64,000 nucleotides of DNA from the NCBI GenBank assembly GCA_033439265.1, contig JAVTVX010000031.1, positions 10,587,501 through 10,651,500 of the forward strand, given 5' to 3'. Below the pieces are notes generated by a model, which searched no databases, was not told the origin of the DNA, and saw only the letters and a program-made list of their open reading frames with translations. This DNA comes from Dillenia suffruticosa. Taxonomy: Eukaryota; Streptophyta; Magnoliopsida; Dilleniales; Dilleniaceae. Below, one piece after another: positions 13,336-23,144 of the stretch. Each line of letters begins with the position of its first letter. The first letter of the stretch is position 1. Position numbers and translations under genes: made by a program.

Positions 13336-13357
13336 TAGGGAGTGACCACCCTCCCTA
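13336..13357 (+). other. Conserved hairpin 1 (element A, left)
   Basis: TAGGGAG pairs with CTCCCTA around an 8-base loop TGACCACC. GTGAGTGG follows a few bases on. The right-LTR copy is 19381-19402. Equivalent hairpins in B and C have changed paired bases on both sides. Confidence 0.65.
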
Positions 13358-14252
13358 GAACAGTGAGTGGGACTTTGACATTCGCTATTGATAGAAAACC
13401 ATATTTCAAAAATATTTTTGAATGACATATTTCTGCAAATGTCTGATTGTTAGAATTTTTGAATATTTGATGAATGTTTTGTGACCTTTGGAGTGTCTAA
13501 ATTTCTGACTTTATTGATATGCATCCATGAGTTTTGATAACTAAATATTGTGCCATATTTTCGACATATTGACATGTTTTAATGCTTCCACTGCATTGGC
13601 ACATTGTTTGAACTGGATTTACGTATATATTTGGGCTGTATGCCCGGACAACGTTATGATATGATGCATGGGGCTATATGCCCGGCCGACATGGTGATGG
13701 GATGCATGGGGTTACGTGCCCGGCCGATATGATATTTTGATCCGTAGCTATGAAGGACATTTGGTAGAGGCCCCCCTTATGTCCGGATACGTTTCGGCCG
13801 GAGGTATCCGCCAGATCGTCATGTGTATGGGTGTCCCAGGTTGACCCTCATCGGAGAGGACGTTAAGTACGGCTCCGTTTAGTACCAGGCGGGGGCACCA
13901 TACACGGCCGACTAGTTATATGTACATTATGATTATTTATAGACTAGTTGGGATAGTCTGTGGCCAACATTGGGGTAGAGAGCCTTTATTTAATACTTGC
14001 ATTTGGAAAAACCCCCAATGCGCCGTCCTTGGTCGAGGTAGACCATTGCCGGGAATATTTTATTGGCCGGCTCTTCATGACATTGATGTAAATATTGGAT
14101 GTATATTTTGTTTTCTGATGTGTGCGTATTATATATATGACTTTGAAATAACATGATCGGTTTACACACTGTGGATATTTTGTTATCTTATGCTTTGACA
14201 CTCCAAGTTCACTCTCGATATTGATAGTATGATGTCAATCCCCTCACTTACT

Positions 14253-14274
14253 GAGTATCCTCCCATAGATACTC
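14253..14274 (+). other. Conserved hairpin 2 with branchpoint-like arm (element A, left)
   Basis: GAGTATC pairs with GATACTC around CTCCCATA. The 3' arm runs into TACTCAC and then a pyrimidine tract ending CAG at 14297. The right-LTR copy is 20296-20317. Confidence 0.65.
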
Positions 14275-14865
14275 ACCCCTCGCTTTCTTTCCCACAGGAC
14301 GAGTGTTGGACCGAGGAGATATCACTGCGTTTGGGTATGGTTATGTTCCATCTTTTCCGTTACGATGATTGGTGATTTTGTTATGTATTGGAGATTTTAG
14401 TTTGACCAATGTATTTTTCAAGTTTTATGGGATGACTGTATAAATTATGGACATTTATTCGTGAAACCCTCGTATTGAATTATTTCATTGCATTGAGGCG
14501 TTTGTAAATATTTAAAAATAACTTGAGAATTTATTTTATATATATACGTTGAATTTAAATCCGCTCGGTGTGGCAGCTGCTCATGCTCTAGTTGGGCATG
14601 ACAGTAGAGGTCTGTTGCTAGAACTGCTAGAAACTTTATAGCATTGCGTTGTTTTGGATGTTGGCTGTGGTATTTATTGATTTTGGAGAGGTCGGGATGG
14701 CCAATTGTTTATTTTTACAGGATGAATGTCATATACAGGTGAAATTGTATATGGAAAACCTTTGATTTATAGGGAGATTCTGCCCGATTTTCTGTAAAAA
14801 TACAGTCGGCATCCAGGGACAACGGGCGACTGTTCACGATCCCGGTTCGGGGCGTGACAGTTCGG

Positions 14866-14880
14866 TTGATATCAGAGCTC
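14866..14880 (+). other. Element A primer binding site
   Basis: TTGATATCAGAGCTC six bases after the LTR end matches the TGGTATCAGAGC type of site complementary to initiator tRNA-Met, with substitutions. Confidence 0.75.
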
Positions 14881-15188
14881 TTGGTTTAGAGCTATATTTT
14901 ATAAAATGATTTGAAAACATTCCCAAGTAACTTGATTTTAAAAATCCTCAATGCATTTGAGAGTTTCACACAGTCATTTAAAGTCCCATACATGGTCTTC
15001 AGCATATGAGATATTCATTTAGGGGGTTAGATACGATCCGTATCTAACATAGTATGTCATTTTTATTAAATTCTTAGACCCAAGACTTCATTTATTTTAG
15101 GAGGTTAGTTGCTATGTAACTAACCCTTATTCTTAAATCTTGACAAACTATAACATTATATCTAATGATACTTTTCCCTTACAGAGTT

Positions 15189-16638
15189 ATGCCGCCTAGA
15201 CGCGGTAGACGAGCAGGACGTGGAGCTAGGCCCGCGCTACCCGCGACCCCTCACGTGCCTGACCCTCTGAGGGAGCCTGAGACCCTTGGAGTGCCTGAGG
15301 CTGCTTTCTCTACACGGGCGCCCCTGCAGCGCCTACTCGGCCGGCTGCTCCTGCCGAGGTTCCACCACCGTCCCTTGAGGCATTTAGGCAGGTGTACGAG
15401 TGGTACACCTCCCACGGGATTCAGATGCCACCCCCACCACCACCACCGACGGCCGCGCCAACTCCTACGGCCGTACCACCTTCTGTTGTACCAGATCAGC
15501 CACCAGTTGCTGATCCTTCTATTGTGTCGGGACCTAACGACACTACCTCCTCCACCTTGAGGCGTATTCACGAGCTCACTCAGCTGGTGAAGGAGGCGAG
15601 GCAGTTAGGCTGCACAGAGTTCACAGGGACGGGTGATCCCATAGCAGCGAAGCACTGGATCAACCATACCCGCAGGGTTTTGACTGATTTGGGGTTGAGC
15701 GAGGACTATCGGCTTCGGATAGCAGAGAGACTTTTAGATGGTGACGCCCTCACTTGGTGGGAGGCGATTTGTGACGATGCTACCGAGTCGCTGTGATGGG
15801 AGGACTTCCTACGGGAGTTCGATCGCAGGTACTTCTCTGAGTTCCAGTTGGACCGCAAGAGGGCAGAGTTTCTGCACTTGCGGCAAGGAGCCAGGACAGT
15901 GACAGAGTATGAGATGGAGTTGAGGTGACTAGCTGCTTTTGTTCCAGATTTAGTGACGTTGACACAGCTACGGTTCAAGTTTGAGGACGGCCTCAACTTG
16001 AACATCAGGAGGTACATGACAGTGACTCCTAGTTTCTCCCTTGCGGAGATTGTGAACTTAGCACTTAGGGTGGAGGAGATCGTCCGTGCTGAGGGTAGAC
16101 AGTGGCAGAACAAGGACCAAAAGAAGAGATCTGGGGCTTCTTCGAGCCAGGGCTCGAAGAAGGGCAGGAGTTCAGGATATCAGAAAGACTCTTCTCAGCC
16201 GAGACAAGCACATCCTGACAGGGATCATGATCTCAGGGATTTAGGGCACAAGCCTCTAGCGCCACTACTCAGATTTCAGATCAGCGGTACCCTTTTTGCC
16301 ACCGATGTGGAGGACACCACCCTTTTGAAGAGTGTAGGATGCCCATTACATGCTTTTGGTATGGGAAGCAAGGGCACATCGGGAGCACCTGCCCTGAGTT
16401 GGGATTTGGAGGTCACATAGTTATTGGACACTCGAGTGTTCCCTGAGGAGGACAGTAGGGAGCACCTGCGCACTCGAGTCACACCGCTCCACGGACGGTA
16501 GCCGGGAGCAACACGGTGCTAGGACCATTATGACAGCAGCAGAGGACACAGGCCCGTGTATATGCGATGACGCAGGAGGATGCTGAGCCGAGTCCTGATG
16601 AGATTTTTGGTGTTCCTCCCACTGATCCCCATGTTTAG
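15189..16638 (+). pseudogene. Element A gag, broken
   Basis: Starts MPPRRGRRAG at 15189 after the primer site. A frameshift near 15390 moves the reading into the frame with a proline-rich stretch and the capsid-like block (WINHTRRVL, LTWWEAI). In-frame TGA codons occur at 15794-15796 and 15926-15928, then the frame shifts again. The zinc-binding region at about 16280-16400 keeps an HRCGGHH-type unit, but the knuckle reads CFWYGKQGHIGSTC, with Tyr where the second Cys should be. It ends PTDPHV then stop at 16638. Gag would form the particle and bind RNA; this copy cannot make it. Confidence 0.8.
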
Positions 16639-16780
16639 AGATGTCCATGTACTTTTTTTGAGAACCATCACTAGTTAAAGCCGTAGATGCTTAACTATGT
16701 TGGTTGTACATACATTTTGATATATATATATCTATATATATTTTCTTCCATATTTATCGACTAATATTTTATTTCCTCAC
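16639..16780. other. Gap between gag and protease remnants of element A
   Basis: AT-rich run with TATATATA-like sequence at 16715-16745. In related elements this interval often carries an AT-rich spacer. No coding. Confidence 0.4.
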
Positions 16781-16794
16781 ATTAGGAATTATGG

Positions 16795-17830
16795 AAATAT
16801 GGGAAGTCGACACTCGTGTCTTATTTGACACCGGGTCGAACCATTCGTATGTGAGAAGCGCCTTTTTGCCCACGGGTTGGGTAAGCCTTGTCGCGATGTT
16901 GCACGGCATACCTAACTCATGTTATCGACACCACTGTTGAGGACCCGAGGCTTGAGAAGGTCCCAGTGGTGCAGGTTTTCCCAGATATATTCCCGAGGAG
17001 CTACCCGGACTACCCCAAGTTTGGGAGTGTGATTTCGAGATTGACCTAACTCCAGGGATCACTCCTATATTTATTCTGCCATACAGAATGGCACCAGTGG
17101 AGTTTAGAGAGCTCTAGTCTAGTTGCAGAAATTACTGGACAAGGGTTTTATCGGTCTGAGCATTTCGCCTTAGGGTGCTCTGGTATTATTCGTGAAGAAG
17201 AAAGACGGGATTCTAAGATTGTGTGTGAACTGTAAACAGCTAAACAAGGTTTTCATCAAGAATCGGTACACTTTGTCGCATATTGATGATTTATTTGAGC
17301 AGTTCCAAAGTGCGTGTGTTTTTCTCAAAGATTGATCTTCGATTTGGATATTATTAGTTGCTGATCAGGGCTAAGGATGTGCCCAAGACCGCATTCCGCA
17401 ATTAATATGGACATTACGAGTTCGTGGTCAAGCCATTTGGGCTGACCAACACACCAACAGCCACAGACAGTGACCGAGGTGCGAAGTTTCCTTGGTCTTG
17501 CGGGGTGTTATCGGCGATTCATAAAAGGATTTTCCCGGATCGCCGCTATACTTACCTGATTGATACGAAGGGCGTCAAGTTCTTGTGGGATGATCGTTGT
17601 GAGACGAGATTTCAAGAGCTCAAACAACGTCTGACGAGGGACGTTCAGACAAAGAGGATCTTAGTGTTTCAGCTCAGCACGTAGCTATTCTAGATTGATA
17701 GGTCAGAAAGCTGCGGAGCAAAGAACTTTCATTGGTCAGAGTTTTGGGGAGGAGTGACCAGATCGAGGAAGAGATCTGAGAGCCCGAAGAGACTATTAAG
17801 AGACAGTACCCCACTTGTTCAGCGAATTAC
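16795..17830 (+). pseudogene. Element A pol remnants (protease, RT pieces, integrase tail)
   Basis: Protease active site LFDTGSNHSYV is at about 16825-16860. Most of the protease-RT linker is deleted. RT pieces follow in shifting frames: [17 protein letters not shown] and a worn SKIDL-like region; the catalytic DD block is not seen. At 17424-17690 RT/RNase H linker sequence (KFLWDDRCETRFQELKQRL) follows a second deletion. The last part, 17700-17815, reads in another phase like the chromodomain-type tail of integrase (KELSLVRVLGR). RNase H and the integrase core are missing. Confidence 0.75.
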
Positions 17831-17859
17831 TTTCTTTTAGTTTCGATAACGAAACTTAT

Positions 17860-17877
17860 TTTTAGGGGGTTAAAAAA
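17860..17877 (+). other. Element A polypurine tract
   Basis: TTTTTAGGGGGTTAAAAAA lies directly against the 3' LTR start (TG at 17878), in the expected position for the plus-strand primer. Confidence 0.75.
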
Positions 17878-17969
17878 TGTAACATCAAGTTAAAAAAAAA
17901 AAAAAGGAGAGCCAAAACGCAGCGTTTTGGCCCTCCCCAAATTGAATTAGCGCTAAAGCCCTAATTCGT

Positions 17970-18006
<37 letters not shown>

Positions 18007-18087
18007 TCTCCCCCGACCCCTTCGTCTCTCCCCCACCACAGCACCGTGGTGCCGCTCCTTCGCCGTGAGCTCCGCCGCCTTTTTCTT

Positions 18088-18214
18088 CACCTTCTTCTTC
18101 TCCTTCTTCTTCTCCTTCTTCTTCTTCTTCTTCTTCTTCTTCTTCTTCTTCTTCTTCTTCTTCTTCTTCTTCTTCTTCTTCTTCTTCTTCTTCTTCTTCT
18201 TCTTCTTCTTCTTC
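18088..18214. repeat. TTC/GAA microsatellite, about 33 pure units plus interrupted units
   Basis: Interrupted by TCC at two places near 18100-18113, then pure to 18214. A long GAA/TTC run of this kind can form triplex DNA. Confidence 0.95.
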
Positions 18215-18457
18215 CGTCTCGGTTCCTCTCTCTACCTCACTCTGTCTTCTCTCCCTCTCATGATCTCCCACGATCGCCCTCTCTCCGCCTCGCCGCACAC
18301 CACCGCAAGCCATGATCAAGCACTGCCTTCCGCCACCGCACGCGACTGCAGCGCCTTCTGTAGCGCGATCCCCCAGCCACAGCACGAGCCAGGCCACAAG
18401 CAGGACCCAGCCCGTAGCACGAGCCCAGGCCGCGAGTAGGACTGAGCCCGCGTGCGC

Positions 18458-18600
18458 GAGCCAGCGCACGAGTGCGCGCTGACCCAGCGCACGAGCTCGC
18501 GCTGACCCAGCGCACGAGCTCGCGCTGACCCAGCGCACGAGCGCGCGCTGACCCAGCGCACGAGCGCGCGCTGACCCAGCGCACGAGCGCGCGCGGACCC
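18458..18600 (+). repeat. 23-bp minisatellite, about 6 copies
   Basis: The unit is close to GACCCAGCGCACGAGCTCGC plus GCT. Copies alternate between CTCGC and GCGCGC. It is absent as such from the left LTR of the same element. Confidence 0.85.
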
Positions 18601-20902
18601 AGCGCGCGAACCCAGCGCCGCACGCGAACCCAGCACACGAGCGTGCACCAGCGCAGCGCACGAGCCGCAGGCCCACCAGCCGCAGACCCGCCAGCCCGTT
18701 AGCCCTTCAACCCACTGGCCCGCAAACCAGCGAGCCCGTTAGCTGTAGCCCCCGAGCCCGCGACGGACCGTGAGCCCGTGACAGCCCACGAATCTCCACA
18801 CAGGAAAATGACTTAGGGTTTTGCTTCTGATCTAAGTGTTTAGATTTAACAAATAAATCTTGTTTTGGTAGGAAATCCTACAGATTTTGGAGTGACCAAA
18901 GCGACTTTCGGATGAGACTCGGTGCTTCGAAAAAACCCTAGGTGAGGAGATTTCGGCTATAATTGATAAATTAGATGAATCTAGGATTGAATCTAAGATG
19001 AAAGGTTCTGTATATGTTTAGAGTGTAAGTGGAATGCGAATAGAATACAATTTATGAAATGATTATATATGATTTTGAAGGTTAAGTATGGAATGTTACA
19101 GAAACTAGATGATCTGATACGAAAGAAGCGTATTATAGAATTACAAAATTATGTCGAGTGAATTCGAATAGTTTCCTTAGAGTTAAACTTTGAAATATGC
19201 ATGAAAGTATCTGGGTTGTAGGGTTAGATTGAAATGAGCCGTACTGTGGAAGATATTGTATATTATATGTCTTTCGGATAAACCCTAAAGATACTTGAGA
19301 AATTGATATTCAATTTTGATGATCTGATTAGGTTGATCTTTTTGGAAACTCGAGAAAGCTGATTGAATTTATTTTGAAAATAGGGAGTGACCACCCTCCC
19401 TAGAACAGTGAGTGGGACTTTAACATTCGCTATTGATTGAAAACCATATTTCAAAAATACTTTTGAATTACATATTTCTGCAAATGTCTGATTGTTAGAA
19501 TTTTTGAATATTTGATGAATGTTTTGTGACCTTTGGAGTGTCTAAATTTCTGATTTTATTGATATGCATCCATGAGTTTTGATAACTGAATATTGTGCCA
19601 CATTTTCGACATATTGACATGTTTTAATGCTTCCACTGCATTGGCACATTGTTTGAACTGAATTTACGTATATATTTGGGCTGTATGCCCGGCCGACGTT
19701 ATGATATGATGCATGGGGCTATATGCCCGGCCGACATGGTGATGGGATGCATGGGGCTACGTGCCTGGCCGATATGATATTGTGATCCGTTGCTACGAAG
19801 GACATCTGATAGAGGCCCCCTTTGTGCCTGGATACGCTTCGGCCGGAGGTATCCGCCAGATCGTCATGTGTATGGGTGTCCCAGGTTGACCCTCATCGGA
19901 GAGGACGTTGAGTACGGCTCCGTCTAGCACCAGGCGGGGGCACCATACACGGCCGACTAGTTTTATGTACATTATGATTATTTACAGGCTAGTTGGGAAG
20001 TCTGTGGCCAACATTGGGGTAGAGAGCCATTATTTAAACTTGCATTTGGAAAAACCCCCAATGTGCCGTTCTTGGTCGAGGTAGACCATTGCTGGGAATA
20101 TTTCATTGGCCGGCTCTTCATGACATTGATGTAAATATTGGATGCATATTTTGCTTTCTAATGTATGCGTATTATATATATGACTTTGAAATAACATGAT
20201 CGGTTTGCACACTGTGGATATTTTCTTATCTTATACTTTGATACTCCAAGTTCACCCTCGATATTGATAGTATGATGTCAATTCTCTCACTTACTGAGTA
20301 TCCTCCCATAGATACTCACCCCTCGCTTTCTTTCCCACAGGACTAGTGTTGGACCGAAGAGATATCACTGGGTTTGGGTATGGTTATTTTTCATCTTTTT
20401 CGTTACGATGATTAGTGATTTTGTTATGTATTGGAGATTTTAGTTTGACCAATATATTTATCAAGTTTTATGGGATGACTGTATAAATTATGGACATTTA
20501 TTCGTGAAACTCTCGTATTGAATTATTTCATTGCATTGAGGCGTTTGTAAATATTTAAAAATAACTTGGGAATTTATTTTATATATATGCGTAGAATTTA
20601 AGTCCGCTCGGTGTGGCGGCTACTCATGCTCTAGTTGGGTATGGCAGTAGAGGTCTGTTGCTAGAACTGCTAGAAACTTTATAACGTTGCGTTGTTCTGG
20701 ATGTTGGCTGTGGTATTTGTTGATTTTGGAGAGGCCAGGATGACCAATTATTTATTTTTACAGGATGAATGTCATATACAGGTGAAATTGTACATGGGAA
20801 ACCTCCGATTTATGGGGAGATTCTACCCGATTTTCTGTAAAAATACAGTCGGCATCTAGGGACAACGGGCGACTGTTCACGATCCCGGTTCGGGGCGTGA
20901 CA

Positions 20903-21042
20903 TCTATCACGACTAATGGCGAATCCGTCAAGAGGTTTTTATCTAATTCATATTTATCAAGTGCCCCTAACATTGACGTTGGCTCCGGACCTCCCTGTCG
21001 GTGTAGCCAAATTTGTCCCGACGGGACAAAAGAGGTGTCTCC
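20903..21042 (-). repeat. TE0 5' LTR, part 2 (truncated)
   Basis: Continues the TE0 LTR after the element A target duplication (compare 5370-5510). Homology stops near the GGTGTCTC at about 21042, so the outer end of this LTR has been lost. Confidence 0.7.
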
Positions 21043-21611
21043 CTAGGAGTATAGATATAGATAGGACTCATCCGGCTCTTGTAAAAAATAAATTAGAAAA
21101 AAAAAACTTGAAATGAAATGGGTTGATGGATAGCTACATGTTTATAAAAATTAATTAGTAAGGAATGCATATGTGATGGGTAATTTATAAATGAATTATC
21201 CGGACAAATGGTAAGAGCGATTTCAAAATGAGATAAAGGCGAAATTGTATTTGAGATGACAGAAATGAGCAGTGACTCCATACATGCATTTTTAAAAAAT
21301 CAACGTAAAATTTTCAAGGCTGAATGAGTCAAATTTTATTATTGAACCAGGGATCATTAATATCTAATTCTCCTTGTTGCTAATAGAAATATTTTACAAA
21401 TAAAAGAATGACTGGAAAAATGATTCAAAAATCCTTTTAAAGAAAAGAGTGAAATTCGATCTGCTATACATTTCCATTTAGGGATCAAGAATGAAATAAA
21501 TGATCATTACAAGGCGTAACTTATTGTTTGAAAATGAAGGAATAAAGAATAAAAAAAATGATACATGAAAATGGCACAAAGTCCTTAGTAAAAGCTAGCA
21601 TATTTAAAACC
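21043..21611. other. 3' flank of the lipase gene
   Basis: AT-rich, no other gene seen. TTTATT at about 21337 on the plus strand reads AATAAA on the lipase strand and is a candidate poly(A) signal, about 270 bases after the stop codon. Confidence 0.35.
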
Positions 21612-22970
21612 CTAATTCTTTTGATTTTCTTGAGATGCACCCTCCATAGAAGAATCATCCGATTCATCATCATCGGAAGAAGATTCACTAGGTGGGGAAG
21701 GAAGATCATCTTCAGCCCTTGTGGGCTCAACCCATCTCCCGTACTCATTGTAAACAAGCCCCTTGTTAGAAAGTTGGTGCCAATTCTCGGGAATTTTCAC
21801 CTCATCAATCAACATACTAGTACTCTTGTTTATCAATGCAACATCCCTTTTGGCATCCTTTCGAAACTCTGATTTTGAACTGTGATACCCATCTACGAGA
21901 TGAATATATACCTCTAAACTATGGAATCCCACTATATTAAACTCATGTTTAACAATGGGAGACTTAGAGATATTAACTTCCAATTCAACCCCAACATGAG
22001 CGTAAGTCCAGTGCAAGTTTTGAGCAATCGATTTACCGAGCTTGTTGTGGATCATGGCATCCATAAGTCCAAACCCTGGCACCTTTGGAACCATATCAGG
22101 CTTATTCACAACTCGTAACACTCTCACGCCAATTTTATCAAGCTTATCTCGAAAAGCAATATTTCCTACCCTTGGTCCTGCAAAGGTGATAGCACTAACA
22201 GGAACATCACTGGAGAAGGTGGTTACAGCTTCATGAGCATTTAGGAGAGCCAATGCACCACCCAAGCTATGTCCCGTGATTGTGAGACTCACTTCTTCAC
22301 CCGTTTCTTTATAAGAGCGCACAAGCTTTTTCAGCTCTTTCATTACTTGTTGGGAGGCACTTGTTTTGTTGTATTTGCTAGACTTGCTCTTGGTTGTGTA
22401 AACGCTCAAGAACCCTTGTTCAACCTTAACGTTCCCTTTCCCAAGAGGCGTTAGTTTGACCTTGACATTTTGAACCCACTCAGCCGGTGCTATTGTCCCT
22501 CGCCATGCAACCACAATATCTCTTCTTCCAAGCCTTTCCGACTCATCGTCAGTGCTGACAGCAACGTAGCCCATCCAATTGGATTCCTTGCTCCATGCTG
22601 AGTCTGCGAGTGAGGTCTCAACCCAATGGGGCATAATTATGTCAGACATGGCATAGATGTATTTGGTGACTCTGTAACCATGTCTTGTAAGATGAAGCTT
22701 GTCAAAAAGCTCATCTTTCCTGTAATAGTTACTCCCGCAATATTTGGAGTTCGTATCAAAGTCAAAAGAATCATAAGCCGCTTGTGCAAATTCTCCATAC
22801 TTGACAATTTCTCGTCTAAGTGATGGATCAAGTGGCTCAAGAAGATTCTCCCAATAGTTTGAACCATGAATTTCACGCCATCTCGATGAAATGTTTTCCT
22901 TCATGGACATTGTAGGAGCATCGACTCGTTGGTAGGGCATATCTTGAACGAGGCTAGATACTTTTCTCAT
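21612..22970 (-). CDS. Phospholipase A1-II-like lipase (lipase class 3 family)
   Basis: A 452-residue intact, intronless frame. Plant class II phospholipases A1 hydrolyse the sn-1 acyl chain of phospholipids, or act on acylglycerols, and are usually cytosolic. The N-terminus has SSRWREIHGSNYWENLLEPL (29-48), typical of the class, and no signal or transit peptide is evident. The lipase motif GHSLGG is at 233-238 with nucleophile Ser235. Likely Asp292 (KPDMVP) and His350 (GFHSLE) complete the triad. ESNWMGYVAV (129-138) and RRDIVVAWRGT (149-159) are family hallmarks. The C-terminus (about 419-452) is an unusual acidic Ser/Asp/Glu-rich tail that many relatives lack. Length is slightly above the usual 400-430. 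ATG 22970 gives the longest frame; M21 or M23 are alternatives. Element B sits 174 bases upstream, between the ATG and the native TATA box. Confidence 0.93.
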   Translation of the reverse strand: MRKVSSLVQDMPYQRVDAPTMSMKENISSRWREIHGSNYWENLLEPLDPSLRREIVKYGEFAQAAYDSFDFDTNSKYCGSNYYRKDELFDKLHLTRHGYRVTKYIYAMSDIIMPHWVETSLADSAWSKESNWMGYVAVSTDDESERLGRRDIVVAWRGTIAPAEWVQNVKVKLTPLGKGNVKVEQGFLSVYTTKSKSSKYNKTSASQQVMKELKKLVRSYKETGEEVSLTITGHSLGGALALLNAHEAVTTFSSDVPVSAITFAGPRVGNIAFRDKLDKIGVRVLRVVNKPDMVPKVPGFGLMDAMIHNKLGKSIAQNLHWTYAHVGVELEVNISKSPIVKHEFNIVGFHSLEVYIHLVDGYHSSKSEFRKDAKRDVALINKSTSMLIDEVKIPENWHQLSNKGLVYNEYGRWVEPTRAEDDLPSPPSESSSDDDESDDSSMEGASQENQKN

Positions 22971-23144
22971 GCTGGATGAATGTATTCAAATGGTTTTGAA
23001 TGCTTAGGAACTCTGAACCAAGGAAGAAAATTCAACGTAAGAGTATGAGATGTGTTGGAATTAAGAAATGCTATGAAGAAAACTTTGAATGCTTAAAATC
23101 TTTAGGATTGTTTTGATCCGAAGAAGAAAATGCAACTTAAGAAA
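22971..23144 (-). promoter_or_regulatory. Remaining lipase leader, cut off by element B
   Basis: 174 bases between the lipase ATG and the target duplication AGAAA (23140-23144). It matches the leader copies at 58948-59090 and, inverted, 36500-36572. From the spacing to the displaced TATA box this is 5' UTR, not promoter. Confidence 0.65.

Larger units (their letters stand above)
12897..14297 (+). other. Putative LTR leader intron (element A, left)
   Basis: GT at 12897 follows CCCTAG. The 3' end has TACTCAC (branchpoint-like, 14270-14276), a pyrimidine tract and CACAG at 14297. A 63-base possible micro-exon precedes it, opened by CTTACAG. The same order of signals occurs in LTRs B, C and D. 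Inferred from motif order and conservation only; no transcript evidence. Confidence 0.45.
11937..14859 (+). repeat. Element A 5' LTR
   Basis: TGTAACACC at the start is followed by an A-run, a 16-base-arm palindrome (11975-12007), a TTC microsatellite, a GC-rich minisatellite, then intron-like signals: micro-exon end CCCTAG/GTGAGG at 12891-12902, hairpin 13336-13357, hairpin 14253-14274, and a pyrimidine tract with CAG at 14295-14297. It ends GGGGCGTGACA at 14859. Three imperfect copies of a unit containing ATGCCCGGCCGA lie at 13630-13735. Confidence 0.9.
11937..20902 (+). mobile_element. Element A: plus-strand Ty3/gypsy with about 3-kb LTRs and a deleted interior
   Basis: Two direct LTRs (11937-14859 and 17878-20902) run TGTAACA to GTGACA. 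The flanks are TCTAC (11932-11936) and TCTAT (20903-20907), a 5-bp target duplication with one transition, and the host TE0 LTR continues colinearly on both sides. The interior is only about 3 kb: gag, protease, pieces of RT and the integrase tail remain, while most of RNase H and integrase are gone. It is defective and could only have moved with help. Confidence 0.9.
17878..20902 (+). repeat. Element A 3' LTR
   Basis: Matches 11937-14859 through most of its length. It differs in the A-run (13 versus 24), in an extra CT run at 17975-18010, in a longer TTC tract, and in a different minisatellite (18458-18600). The micro-exon donor is at 18942, hairpin 1 at 19381-19402, hairpin 2 at 20296-20317, and the acceptor CAG at 20338-20340. 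It ends GGGGCGTGACA at 20902. Confidence 0.9.
4499..21042 (-). mobile_element. TE0: old Ty3/gypsy element, split by nested element A
   Basis: Minus-strand LTR retrotransposon. Its 3' LTR is 4499 to about 6785, the interior is about 6786-11061, and the 5' LTR is 11062-11936 continuing at 20903 to about 21042. The two LTR parts align over their shared span, including a block near 5340-5520 that matches both sides of element A. Interior order on the minus strand is gag, protease, RT, RNase H, integrase, as in Ty3/gypsy. The 5' LTR is cut short at about 21042, so no target duplication can be verified. Everything is decayed. Confidence 0.8.

Noticed and set aside
15165..15560. 131-codon frame taken as a separate gene
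   Set aside because: Its first third is true gag; the rest is the wrong frame after a frameshift near 15390.
17885..18676. A 263-codon minus-strand frame rich in Glu
   Set aside because: It is the antisense of the TTC repeat and 23-bp minisatellite in LTR A, not a protein gene.
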